DNA of 64,000 nt from Labilibaculum filiforme (GTDB taxonomy: Bacteria; Bacteroidota; Bacteroidia; Bacteroidales; Marinifilaceae), in assembly GCF_002843315.1 (NCBI RefSeq), contig NZ_MVDD01000007.1, positions 218,538 to 282,537 of the forward strand, written 5' to 3'. Positions 44,567 through 53,059 of this stretch are shown piece by piece. The notes beneath the pieces were generated by a model that saw only the letters and a list, made by a program, of their open reading frames with translations, was not told where the DNA came from and searched no databases. The position numbers and the translations under genes are program-made. How positions within the stretch are numbered: the stretch's first letter is position 1; each line of letters opens with the position of its first letter.

Positions 44567-46987
44567 ATGATAAAAATTGAAAATGGCTTAATAAAACTAT
44601 CCGACGAAATTAAAAATGCCATAATAGTAGCACAATCATGCGCTAAAGAAAACTGCAATCCATGCTTTTCTCCTGCTCACCTGTTAAAGGGGCTTCTGCA
44701 CAAAAACAGTGGCATCCGAGAGCAACTATTTGCAATGGATGTAGATGTTTACTATTTGGACGAATGGGCTGATGTTCGTATGGAAGGCTACCCAAAAGAT
44801 ACTAGGTTATCGAATCCAATTCCTGCTGATGATGGAGTAGAAAATATATTTCAGGAAGCAGAAGAACTGAATTTATTGGGAGAACAGGAAGAACTAAGTT
44901 CGCTAAGTGTTTTAACCGCCCTAATAACACCTGGAGTTGGTTTTACTTTCGATCAATTAAAAACTTTCCCTCTTCAGCGCGATCAGTTACTTACAAAATT
45001 TTTTAGCGAAAGTTCTACTGATACCAGCAAAACGAAAGAGAAAAGTTCAAAATCAGATCTTGAATACCTAATCGATCTGACTAGTTTAGCAAAAAATAAC
45101 CAATTATCTCCTGTAGTTGCCAGAGATCAAGAACTATTAAATATTACGGAGACAATTGGTCGATTTACAAAACCACATGTACTTCTCACTGGCGAATCAG
45201 GAGTTGGTAAATCGGTAATTATTAACGGGTTAGCAACTATCATATCGCAAGGAAAAGCTCCTGCATTACTCACTCAATCAAGAGTATTTAAACTTCAAAT
45301 GGAAAGTATTCTTGCTGGAGCTACCTATAAAGGAGAAATAGAAGACCGACTCCGAAAAGTATTTAAACAACTAGAACAATTAAATCGTCCGATTCTATTT
45401 CTAGATGATCTTCAGACCCTGATTGATGATAAATCGGGAAATACAGGAATAACACACCTTCTTAAATCGGAATTAAATAAAGGATACTTTGTATTAATTA
45501 CAACTATTCCAAACGATTCGTTCCGAAAATTAATTGATGGTGACAGTGCATTAAAAAGACTTTTTGAACACTTAAATATTGAAGAACCGGACACTACTCA
45601 TGCCATCGAAATGACCTTGAGTGCGGTATCGCAATTACAAGATCATCATAAACTAAATATACAGCTGGAGCAGATTGCCGAAGCCGTAACTCTTGCAACT
45701 CGTCATTTTAGCGAAAGAAAGCTACCCGATTCAGCAATTGATCTTATAGATCGAACCATGGCAGGAACTCGAGCTCAAATGGATACATTACCAGGCGAAA
45801 TTGACCAGCTAGAAAAACAATTAAAAGCAACAGATTGCGAACCAAATGATATCGAAATTATCGATGCAGGACTTCGGAAATTCCTCACCTATATTGGGCA
45901 ACCACAAGATGAGTTGAATGAACTAATCGAACCCGCAACCAACTGCTACAAAATGATTGATATTTTACGACATGAAATATCCAATCAATCCGACGAAATA
46001 AACTTTCATAATTTAGCAACCACTGTTGCCAGAGTTAGTGGTATTCCTGTTGGTAAAATAATGACTCGTGAACGAGATCGTTTACTAGGAATGGAAGACA
46101 CATTAAAATCTACAGTAATTGGTCAAGATCAAGCAGTAACTGCGGTTTGTGAATCAATACTAGAATCTCGCTCGGGACTTAACCGACCAGGACAGCCAAT
46201 CGGTTCCTTTTTCTTTTTAGGACCAACAGGTACGGGAAAAACAGAGCTTGGCAAACAACTTGCCAACTTCTTATTTCAATCATCAGCATCCTTAATTCGT
46301 TTTGACATGTCTGAATTTAAAGAAGAACACTCTGCAGCTTTACTTTATGGAGCCCCTCCGGGATATGTTGGCTATGAAGAAGGAGGTATGCTTGTAAATA
46401 AAATCAGACAAGAACCTTATTCCGTAGTACTTTTTGATGAGATTGAAAAAGCGCACCCTTCGGTTTTCGACATTTTCTTACAAATACTCGACGAAGGAAC
46501 CATACATGATCGTTTAGGAAAAACTGGTGATTTCTCCAATGCAGTAATTCTTTTTACATCCAATATTGGAAGCCAATCTATTGTTGACCAATTTACGGAA
46601 AAGAAAACATTACCTGCCTCGGATAAATTAATGGAAAGTATGGCCAACTATTTTCGCCCCGAATTCTTAGGAAGACTTACTGGAATAGTGCCTTTCGCTC
46701 CCATAACAAAAGAGAATATCACAAAGATTTTTAATCTTCAACTCAAAGAACTAACAGAGGCGCTAAGTCAACAAGAAATTGAATTAGAAATCAACAATAA
46801 AACCAGAGAAAAACTGGCTGAAGAAGGTTACTCTCCTCAATACGGAGCCCGCCCTCTTCGAAATATTATTCGCACCCGACTGCGCACACCATTATCACGA
46901 ATGATCATTGGAAATGAACTTCAGCCGGGACAAAAAGTAATTGTAACATTTGACAAGAATAATACATTAAAGTTAAAGGTTAAATAA
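44567..46987 (+). CDS. clpV: T6SS sheath-recycling AAA+ ATPase ClpV (TssH)
   Basis: The 806-residue protein has a Clp N-domain (about 1-145), a first AAA+ domain with Walker A GESGVGKS at 209-216, and a linker region shorter than in ClpB. The second AAA+ domain has GPTGTGKT at about 552-559, the pore-loop GYVGYEEGG and Walker B VVLFDEIEKAH. It disassembles the contracted TssBC sheath. The short middle domain and place before tssB mark it as ClpV rather than ClpB. Confidence 0.93.
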   Translation: MIKIENGLIKLSDEIKNAIIVAQSCAKENCNPCFSPAHLLKGLLHKNSGIREQLFAMDVDVYYLDEWADVRMEGYPKDTRLSNPIPADDGVENIFQEAEELNLLGEQEELSSLSVLTALITPGVGFTFDQLKTFPLQRDQLLTKFFSESSTDTSKTKEKSSKSDLEYLIDLTSLAKNNQLSPVVARDQELLNITETIGRFTKPHVLLTGESGVGKSVIINGLATIISQGKAPALLTQSRVFKLQMESILAGATYKGEIEDRLRKVFKQLEQLNRPILFLDDLQTLIDDKSGNTGITHLLKSELNKGYFVLITTIPNDSFRKLIDGDSALKRLFEHLNIEEPDTTHAIEMTLSAVSQLQDHHKLNIQLEQIAEAVTLATRHFSERKLPDSAIDLIDRTMAGTRAQMDTLPGEIDQLEKQLKATDCEPNDIEIIDAGLRKFLTYIGQPQDELNELIEPATNCYKMIDILRHEISNQSDEINFHNLATTVARVSGIPVGKIMTRERDRLLGMEDTLKSTVIGQDQAVTAVCESILESRSGLNRPGQPIGSFFFLGPTGTGKTELGKQLANFLFQSSASLIRFDMSEFKEEHSAALLYGAPPGYVGYEEGGMLVNKIRQEPYSVVLFDEIEKAHPSVFDIFLQILDEGTIHDRLGKTGDFSNAVILFTSNIGSQSIVDQFTEKKTLPASDKLMESMANYFRPEFLGRLTGIVPFAPITKENITKIFNLQLKELTEALSQQEIELEINNKTREKLAEEGYSPQYGARPLRNIIRTRLRTPLSRMIIGNELQPGQKVIVTFDKNNTLKLKVK

Positions 46988-47090
46988 AACCAACTGGATT
47001 TTAAAGGAGCATTAACTAGTCAGCTCCAAATCCGACAATTATATTTTACGATAGAAACCTAATAATTAACATTTAAAAAAAATACAGAGC

Positions 47091-47543
47091 ATGAACGGAA
47101 ATTTTGAGCTTGGTGGAACAGAAGTAAAATTAGATGCCGGTGAGGCTATCCAGGAAATTCCACAAAACAAAACTTTATTAATCGAGAAACTAACTTACGA
47201 CGCTCCGATTAAGCCAGATATTGTAAAAGGTCTTAAGACTGTTGAAGAAGTTTTTCAACACTACAAACCACAAATAGATGTAGATTTTGAGACCTCGGAA
47301 GGAACCACACAAAAAGAAACTCTTGGCTTTACCAACCTAGGTGATTTTGGAATAAAAGGCATTACCGCACAAAGTGAATTTCTTAAAAGTTTAACCACTG
47401 AAAAAGAACAACACAACAAAATCATTAAGCAGCTAAAAACAAATAAAATTTTGAAAGCTGCCCTTACCGATCCTGATGCAAAAGCTGCCCTTTCGGCTGC
47501 TATTAGCGGATTAATTGAAGAATTAAACGAATTGGACAGATAA
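47091..47543 (+). CDS. tssB: T6SS contractile sheath small subunit TssB
   Basis: The 150-residue protein includes the TssB block ERLTYDAPIKPDIVKGLKTVEEVFQHYKP-type strand-helix (LTYDAPIKPDIVKGL) and FTNLGDFGIKGI, followed by the small C-terminal helix. It pairs with TssC in the sheath around the Hcp tube. It is 103 bases after clpV and four bases before tssC. Confidence 0.92.
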   Translation: MNGNFELGGTEVKLDAGEAIQEIPQNKTLLIEKLTYDAPIKPDIVKGLKTVEEVFQHYKPQIDVDFETSEGTTQKETLGFTNLGDFGIKGITAQSEFLKSLTTEKEQHNKIIKQLKTNKILKAALTDPDAKAALSAAISGLIEELNELDR

Positions 47544-47547
47544 TAAG

Positions 47548-48897
47548 ATGCTACAGAACAAAGAACAAATAGATAGTTCGTTAGTAGCTAACGAACTACC
47601 CTTAGAAGAAAATATAAATAAACTGGCAAAGTATGGTGGATTTGATCTGCTTGAAACGGCTATTGAAGGAGTTCAAAACATGAACCCTGAGCGAAAGGCC
47701 AGAAAAAAAATCTTCTTCACCGAAAACACAAAAAAAGAGGAACGTGCACAATTAAAAAGAACACTTGAAATATGGTCTGAAGCAATAAATAGCTCAAGCG
47801 ACCTAAATGAGATGATCGACAGAAGTAAAGAGAAAGCTTCAGAAACAGCTCAAACCCTAAAGAAAAATCTTGGTACGGTAATCGAACAAACCAGAGATTT
47901 AGAACGATCCTATCGAAGCATGGCTTTGTTCTATAAAAACTCAGAACAAGATAAAGTAAAAAATATATCCATTATGAATGCAGATCCAGATCAAATTAAA
48001 GATTTGGATAACACTAGGTTCATTGATGCCGTATCGGCTGAAATAAAGAACACTTACGATCGACTTGACCTAAGTGATAACTACGGCTTATTAGTATTAC
48101 CTGGCTATCTAGGTTCTAACATGCTAATTGAAAAATGGGGTAAAATCGCTTACGACAACAAAGTAATGATGGTAACCGATTTTGAGCATCTGGATGAAGC
48201 TGATGACGTAATGGAAATGTTTAGCGCTGCAAATCTAGCGGGTGGTGACATGTTCCGCTCCAACGTAATGATGACTTGTAACTGGCTAGTTGGTAGAGGT
48301 AAATTCGACGAGGTAAACGAGGAAGATGACCTTTACGTACCACCAGCAGGAGCGTTAGCCGGAAAAGTATACCAAACCCTTATGTCGCAGGTAACTGCAG
48401 GTAAAAAATTTGGTGGAATTAACGAAGTTCAAGGAGTTAAATTTGACCTACGTAAAAGCGAAATTTCCAGCCTAGAAAAAATGGGATTAATCCCAATGGT
48501 TAACGAATATGGTAAAGTAATGGCTTTTTCAGCCAAAACACTATTTAACGGCGCGAATCTAGGGCTACAAACTTATTCGGTAGTTAGAGTTTTTGATTAC
48601 GTAACAAAAGTGATGATGGATTTTCTTAATCGCAGAGCTTTTGAAAATTTTAATGCAAAAACACGTAAGGAACTTTTGAAACAAATTATTCAATTTTTAG
48701 ATACAATATCTGGTCCAGATAAACTAATTGAAAATTTCACCATTAAACGTTTCGAGCAGGATCCAATTCAAAAAGATCGAGTTCACCTTGATATTCATAT
48801 GAAACCATATTTTCCAGCCAAGAACTTCTTAATAAAAATGGAAGGTCAAAAAGGAGATGATGGTAACGAATGGGATAGTGAATACGCACAAGACTAG
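47548..48897 (+). CDS. tssC: T6SS contractile sheath large subunit TssC
   Basis: The 449-residue protein carries the sheath-fold blocks LDNTRFIDAVSAEI, VMMVTDFEHLDEADDVMEMF and DFLNRRAFENFNAKTRKELLKQIIQFL. The protein ends in a strand (VHLDIHMKPYFPAKNFLIKME) that exchanges with a neighbour in known sheaths. It has the length of subtype iii TssC, shorter than gammaproteobacterial ones. It forms the contractile sheath with TssB in the cytoplasm. Confidence 0.93.
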   Translation: MLQNKEQIDSSLVANELPLEENINKLAKYGGFDLLETAIEGVQNMNPERKARKKIFFTENTKKEERAQLKRTLEIWSEAINSSSDLNEMIDRSKEKASETAQTLKKNLGTVIEQTRDLERSYRSMALFYKNSEQDKVKNISIMNADPDQIKDLDNTRFIDAVSAEIKNTYDRLDLSDNYGLLVLPGYLGSNMLIEKWGKIAYDNKVMMVTDFEHLDEADDVMEMFSAANLAGGDMFRSNVMMTCNWLVGRGKFDEVNEEDDLYVPPAGALAGKVYQTLMSQVTAGKKFGGINEVQGVKFDLRKSEISSLEKMGLIPMVNEYGKVMAFSAKTLFNGANLGLQTYSVVRVFDYVTKVMMDFLNRRAFENFNAKTRKELLKQIIQFLDTISGPDKLIENFTIKRFEQDPIQKDRVHLDIHMKPYFPAKNFLIKMEGQKGDDGNEWDSEYAQD

Positions 48898-48924
48898 ATT
48901 ATTAAGGTCTTACTACTATAAAAA

Positions 48925-48965
48925 CAAACAGGCTTGCTATTCGTTTAGCAAGCCTGTTTGTTTTT
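48925..48965 (+). terminator. Intrinsic terminator of clpV-tssB-tssC
   Basis: Stem CAAACAGGCTTGCT / AGCAAGCCTGTTTG with an 8-base loop and a following T-run. It separates tssC from the convergent tssN operon. Confidence 0.9.
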
Positions 48966-48986
48966 GTATCTAAATAGATTAACCAA

Positions 48987-49853
48987 TTAATCATTCAACC
49001 TTTGACACACAATTACAGCATTCTCTTTTATACTATTTCTATATATTGTTTGCTCAGTATTCACCTGTTTCCACCGTCCAATAAAGCGGGGACGACGATA
49101 AAAAATCCAACTATGCAACTTATCTTCTTGCGCCCCATAATTGATTAATTCCTCGGGATGCTTTTGATTGTAATCATTAATAAAGTGATAAAAAAACATT
49201 CCAAAGTCCATATTCTCTGGAGCACGAACCCTAAATCTTGACACAAATTCAGCATCTTTCGTCTTTAAAAACTCTAAAGTAATAATATATGGGTTCTTTA
49301 AATCCTCATATTCTGGTCGAACATATTTTTTATGAACAGGATACTCCCATTTCCTATAAATAGCCAAAGGAATATCCATAGCACTATTAAATAAATAACG
49401 AAATATCCATGGTAGTATTACACTAATGGTAGCTGTAAGAAAGAAATAATGCATCCCAATAATTCCAAATCGACCAGCAATTTGTATAAATACAATAAAG
49501 CCAATCAAAACCGTAACAATTATAAATAGGAGTTGTGCTAACCACTTTAGTTTTTCGGGCCATTCAAAATACTTCTCCAACGCCACAATCATCAAATAAC
49601 CAAACAACAAACTCATCACCATAATAGCAATATAGTTGGAAGCAATTCCGTAAAACATTAGATTACTAATTGTAAACAAAGCACAAACAGCATATGCAAG
49701 AGCCGCAACAAGAAAATATAAAATCATTTTCTTTCTATCGTGGGAGAACAGCTTTTTTAAGCTTTTTGAGAATGCAAAAAACATCGCTCCAAAAAAGAGA
49801 AACAATATAGAAACCGCATTAATATCCCCGGCTAATAAATTTTTTAAAATCAT
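48987..49853 (-). CDS. tssN: T6SSiii multi-pass membrane protein TssN
   Basis: The 288-residue protein has about five membrane helices (about 14-32, 43-65, 72-92, 105-130, 138-160) and then a cytoplasmic domain of about 125 residues containing ITLEFLKTKDAEFVSRFRVRAPENMDFG and SWIFYRRPRF. This matches TssN, a subtype iii protein thought to belong to its membrane complex. It comes last in a three-gene minus-strand group with tssG and the TssQ-like gene. Confidence 0.82.
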   Translation of the reverse strand: MILKNLLAGDINAVSILFLFFGAMFFAFSKSLKKLFSHDRKKMILYFLVAALAYAVCALFTISNLMFYGIASNYIAIMVMSLLFGYLMIVALEKYFEWPEKLKWLAQLLFIIVTVLIGFIVFIQIAGRFGIIGMHYFFLTATISVILPWIFRYLFNSAMDIPLAIYRKWEYPVHKKYVRPEYEDLKNPYIITLEFLKTKDAEFVSRFRVRAPENMDFGMFFYHFINDYNQKHPEELINYGAQEDKLHSWIFYRRPRFIGRWKQVNTEQTIYRNSIKENAVIVCQRLND

Positions 49854-49869
49854 AAGTCTGATCTGTTTT

Positions 49870-50802
49870 TTAGGAACTTAATACGGAAGAATAACCTAGA
49901 ATACCAAATCCAACATGTGAAAACTCCTGCTTCGTTTTACATTTAAAATCGAACTCATATTCTACCGGCAATAAATACTCCATAATCTCCAGTATAAATT
50001 TATAAATTGATCCACCTTCCAGATAATCCTTCACATCTTTCTCCTCCACTCCTTCTATCTGAAACCGAACCATTGGAAGCTCTTCCGTTGTATCTCCTAC
50101 AATAAAATTTCTTCCCAAAATAATTTCACTACCTCTTTTTTTCTCTTGGCATTTTATGCAAACCAAGCTTTTTTTATAGGTAACAGACTTACCTAAAAAC
50201 ACCTGCAATACCTTACAAATTTTATCCAAATTACCCTTTAACGAATAGGCCAAAGGAGCAAGTTTAAGTAAAAACTGTTTTTGACACTCCTCCAACTTAG
50301 GGTTAATATCCCAAAATCGGACTAAAAAACTTTGAAATTGATGATCCTGATTTTTAAGCAAAGAAACTTCTTGCTGTTCAATCTTCACTAATATCCTAAA
50401 CAACTCATTCTCGAAAGGTTTAAAAAAAATTCTAGCCTCCCGTTCTTCTCTTTTTTGTTTCTGATGAATTTGAATTAATTGCTGAACACCTTCTCTTGTA
50501 TTGCCCTCATTTCTTTCATGAATTACTCCTTCGGGCAATAAATCGTAAATTCCATTTCGCGAAAGAAGCAAATTCACTCGACCTTTTTCCTCATTCATTC
50601 CCAGCTGTGCCTTCTCAACGTCTCTTCTGAATGGTCTATTAAAAGCACTATTCATTTGAATCATCAAATTCTCGGATGGCATACCACGATCCAACAATAG
50701 ATTAGTAATAATCTCAGCTTTCAAATTAAATGGTAAACCATTAATATCTTGTATGCACCCACTCAAGGTATTTTCATTCAACATCCTTAATAATCTTAGC
50801 AT
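49870..50802 (-). CDS. tssG: T6SS baseplate protein TssG
   Basis: The 310-residue product has LMIQMNSAFNRPFRRDVEKA and RNGIYDLLPEGVIHE in its first third, the second of which recurs in Bacteroidota TssG proteins, followed by a GILGYSSVL-type end. TssG pairs with TssF in the baseplate. Its start overlaps the end of the upstream lipoprotein gene (29 bases from 50802, or 11 if a second ATG at 50784 is used). Confidence 0.75.
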   Translation of the reverse strand: MLRLLRMLNENTLSGCIQDINGLPFNLKAEIITNLLLDRGMPSENLMIQMNSAFNRPFRRDVEKAQLGMNEEKGRVNLLLSRNGIYDLLPEGVIHERNEGNTREGVQQLIQIHQKQKREEREARIFFKPFENELFRILVKIEQQEVSLLKNQDHQFQSFLVRFWDINPKLEECQKQFLLKLAPLAYSLKGNLDKICKVLQVFLGKSVTYKKSLVCIKCQEKKRGSEIILGRNFIVGDTTEELPMVRFQIEGVEEKDVKDYLEGGSIYKFILEIMEYLLPVEYEFDFKCKTKQEFSHVGFGILGYSSVLSS

Positions 50803-51358
50803 TTGAAATTACACGAAACCTGTTAATTGAATCCCGCAAATGATGAAAACGAAGATCGCCTCCAGCATCAGCAGCAACAAAAACATCATTATCTAAATAA
50901 AATCCAACTTCTTTTACCTCGCGAAAATTTTCTTTAAAAAAAACCAAATCACCTTCCTCTAGAAAATGACAATCTTTAAACAAATAAGTTTTTCTTGCCT
51001 CATAAAGCTCATTAAGCTCTGCAGGCAACTTAGTTCTCAAATTTAAATAATATAAATATTGGATAAAACTAACATTTAAAGATCCCAATTTTGACATATT
51101 CGAATCCTTAACCATTGTCCACTTATCAATATTTTGATACAAACCAATATTCTTTATTTGCTCCTTCTCTACGTGAAGAATTGACGCATACTTTTCTTTT
51201 AAAGCCACCAATGCAGGTTCATCATGATAAATTGTATTGTGAACAATTTTTTTAGACCCACAAGAAAACAAACTGCATAAACAAATCATCAAACCAAGTA
51301 CTGGGATTAGCTTCCCAAATTCATTTTTCCCACTAAATGAAGAATTATTTCGCAGCAT
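50774..51358 (-). CDS. T6SSiii lipoprotein, TssQ-like, with inactive NlpC/P60 fold
   Basis: The 194-residue product has a lipobox LFSC (Cys33), so it is membrane-anchored, and by position in the tssN-G cluster it is the expected TssQ lipoprotein. From about residue 90 it can be laid on NlpC/P60 peptidases such as Spr: LNVSFIQYLY for DCSSFVQLTF, FLEEGDLVFF for LRTGDLVLF, KEVGFYLDNDVFVAA for RHVGIYIGNNQFVHA. All three catalytic residues are replaced (Cys to Asn, His to Glu, His to Ala). It may bind peptidoglycan without cutting. TssQ naming is inferred. Confidence 0.6.
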   Translation of the reverse strand: MLRNNSSFSGKNEFGKLIPVLGLMICLCSLFSCGSKKIVHNTIYHDEPALVALKEKYASILHVEKEQIKNIGLYQNIDKWTMVKDSNMSKLGSLNVSFIQYLYYLNLRTKLPAELNELYEARKTYLFKDCHFLEEGDLVFFKENFREVKEVGFYLDNDVFVAADAGGDLRFHHLRDSINRFRVISNAKIIKDVE

Positions 51359-51882
51359 TTATTTAAATAATAAAAGATTAAGTAGATTTTACAATGAATG
51401 CAAAATCAGCTAACAAAATTATGAAAGATTATAGCTAAGAAAAAATATTAAACCGTAATTCTTTGTTAAAATAATAAAAAAGTCACGAAACACCAATAAA
51501 CAAAGTATTCTTATGTTGTTGCTATATATAAATTTTCACATCAAAGCATAATATATTACCTATAAACGAAACGAAGCTATAATTATTTTGTGAGAAAAGT
51601 CACATTTAGCAGAATAAAAATACAAATGCAATTAAAAGACTTGCTAATGCTTTAATATACAATGTGTAATTATTTTAAAAAAAATTTATCCTGAAATAAA
51701 AAAAAATTATAAATCCAAAAAGCCCAAGAATTAAAGGTAAACAGAGCTTATTTAATATGTTTAACGTTGCCTATTAAAAGCAAATTACTAATTTTTACAA
51801 TGCTACATAGTTGCATTTTAAAAATACTATTCATAATTTCACGTTTGTATTATTATTATTATTAACATTTAAATTAAGTTTT
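51359..51882. promoter_or_regulatory. Divergent regulatory region before tssD
   Basis: This 524-base AT-rich spacer separates the TssQ-like gene from tssD and presumably carries a strong promoter for the tube protein. I see no second gene; an apparent upstream extension of tssD from TTG at 51811 has a TTATTATTATTA run and is not conserved in the family. Confidence 0.45.
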
Positions 51883-52269
51883 ATGTCATTTAAAGCAAAA
51901 TTAAACGTAGGTGGAAAGACCATGAATGTTCTTTCTTGCAATTACGATTTAACTCAAGAAGTTGATGCTACCGGTCGTCCATCATCTGTTACTCGTGGTG
52001 GTCGTATCATGTTAACAGTTGAAAGTACTGGTGATACCGATATGTTCGAATGGATGTGTAATAACTTCGAGAGAAAAGATGGCACAGTTACTTTCTTAAA
52101 GCGCGATACTGACGCTAAACAGAAAGAATTGTCATTTACTGAAGGATACCTTGTAAAATATGAGGAAAAATTCAATGCCTTTGATAATATGGCTATGGCT
52201 GAATCGTTTACCATCTCTGCCCGTGAAATTAAAATGGGTAATGGTGAGCACATTAATGAGTGGGTATAA
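51883..52269 (+). CDS. tssD: T6SS tube protein TssD (Hcp), first copy
   Basis: ATG at 51883 gives a 128-residue protein starting MSFKAKLNVGGKTMNVL, the normal TssD start; earlier starts only add a hydrophobic non-conserved piece. It has the Hcp-like beta barrel blocks CNYDLTQEVDATGRPSS, GGRIMLTVEST, and FTISAREIKMGNGEHINEWV. Its hexamers stack into the tube pushed out by sheath contraction, and may carry cargo. It is closed by its own terminators, so it can be expressed far above its neighbours. Confidence 0.93.
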   Translation: MSFKAKLNVGGKTMNVLSCNYDLTQEVDATGRPSSVTRGGRIMLTVESTGDTDMFEWMCNNFERKDGTVTFLKRDTDAKQKELSFTEGYLVKYEEKFNAFDNMAMAESFTISAREIKMGNGEHINEWV

Positions 52270-52280
52270 TCTTACCTAGG

Positions 52281-52313
52281 AAAGAGGGACGACATATATA
52301 TGTCGTCCTTCCT
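52281..52313 (+). terminator. Hairpin after tssD
   Basis: GGGACGACATA / TATGTCGTCC stem right after the tssD stop; no T-run follows, so it may also protect the mRNA 3' end. Confidence 0.6.
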
Positions 52314-52396
52314 AACTAAAATCAGGATACCATCACGTATTCCTAATAGGGTAAAAATATAAAATTACTTGAAAAAAGAATAAAATAATCCTGATA

Positions 52397-52432
52397 AAGA
52401 AGCTATCGTTATCCGCGATAGCTTCCTTTTTA
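52397..52432 (+). terminator. Second terminator between the two tssD genes
   Basis: GAAGCTATCG / CGATAGCTTC stem with a 7-base loop followed by CTTTTTAAAA. It insulates the first tssD from the downstream effector cluster. Confidence 0.75.
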
Positions 52433-52529
52433 AAATTACCAATTCCGTTTCCTTGTTTTAGCGAATATTTAAACTCATAATTAAACGGACAAGCCTGTTT
52501 TTTTAAACCCAATGTAAAACACAATCAAT

Positions 52530-52928
52530 ATGTCATTTCTGGCTGAATTTATTATAGACAACTCTGTTGCAAAAGTAATTAATTGTCATTTTGGGATGGA
52601 TCAAGCCATCACTGTTAATGGACGTGCTTCACAAAAACCTGTTGGTGGAGGAATTATTGAGCTTGAACTTGAGTCAACCTCTAGTACCGAATTTTTCGAT
52701 TGGATGGCCTCTCCGGATAAACGTAAAAGTGGAAGTGTGACTTTTTACCGCAGAGATGCAATGTCCCGTTTAAAAAGGCTCGATTTCACTGATGCTTTAT
52801 GCGTTTCCTACCACGAATATTTTCATTCTGAAGGTTCGCACCCTATGGTAACAAAAATGAAATTATCAGCACGAGAAATTAAGCTTGAAAATGTTAGTGT
52901 GGTTAATGACTGGAATGCGGAAGCTTAA
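52530..52928 (+). CDS. Second, diverged TssD (Hcp) paralogue
   Basis: The 132-residue protein aligns along its whole length with the tssD product: NCHFGMDQAITVNGRASQKP, GGGIIELELEST, FFDWM, VTFYRRDAMSRLKRLDFTDALCVSYHEYF and LSAREIKLENVSVVNDW. It is clearly diverged from the first copy. Sitting directly before vgrG, it may be the spike-proximal or cargo-specific Hcp of this effector cluster. That role is inferred. Confidence 0.88.
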   Translation: MSFLAEFIIDNSVAKVINCHFGMDQAITVNGRASQKPVGGGIIELELESTSSTEFFDWMASPDKRKSGSVTFYRRDAMSRLKRLDFTDALCVSYHEYFHSEGSHPMVTKMKLSAREIKLENVSVVNDWNAEA

Positions 52929-53059
52929 TCAGATAGGAAACATTCAATCGTAATTAAAAATTAGAAAGTATTTCACGATGGAAAAAATTTGTCCCATAAA
53001 ATTCCAATTCCTGAAAAAGTAAATCCATACAAAAAATATACTAGTTAAAAACTACCAGC

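Noticed and set aside
51811..51882. N-terminal extension of tssD from TTG with a hydrophobic stretch
   Set aside because: TssD is cytoplasmic and its family starts at MSFKAKL; the extension is a TTA-rich leader.
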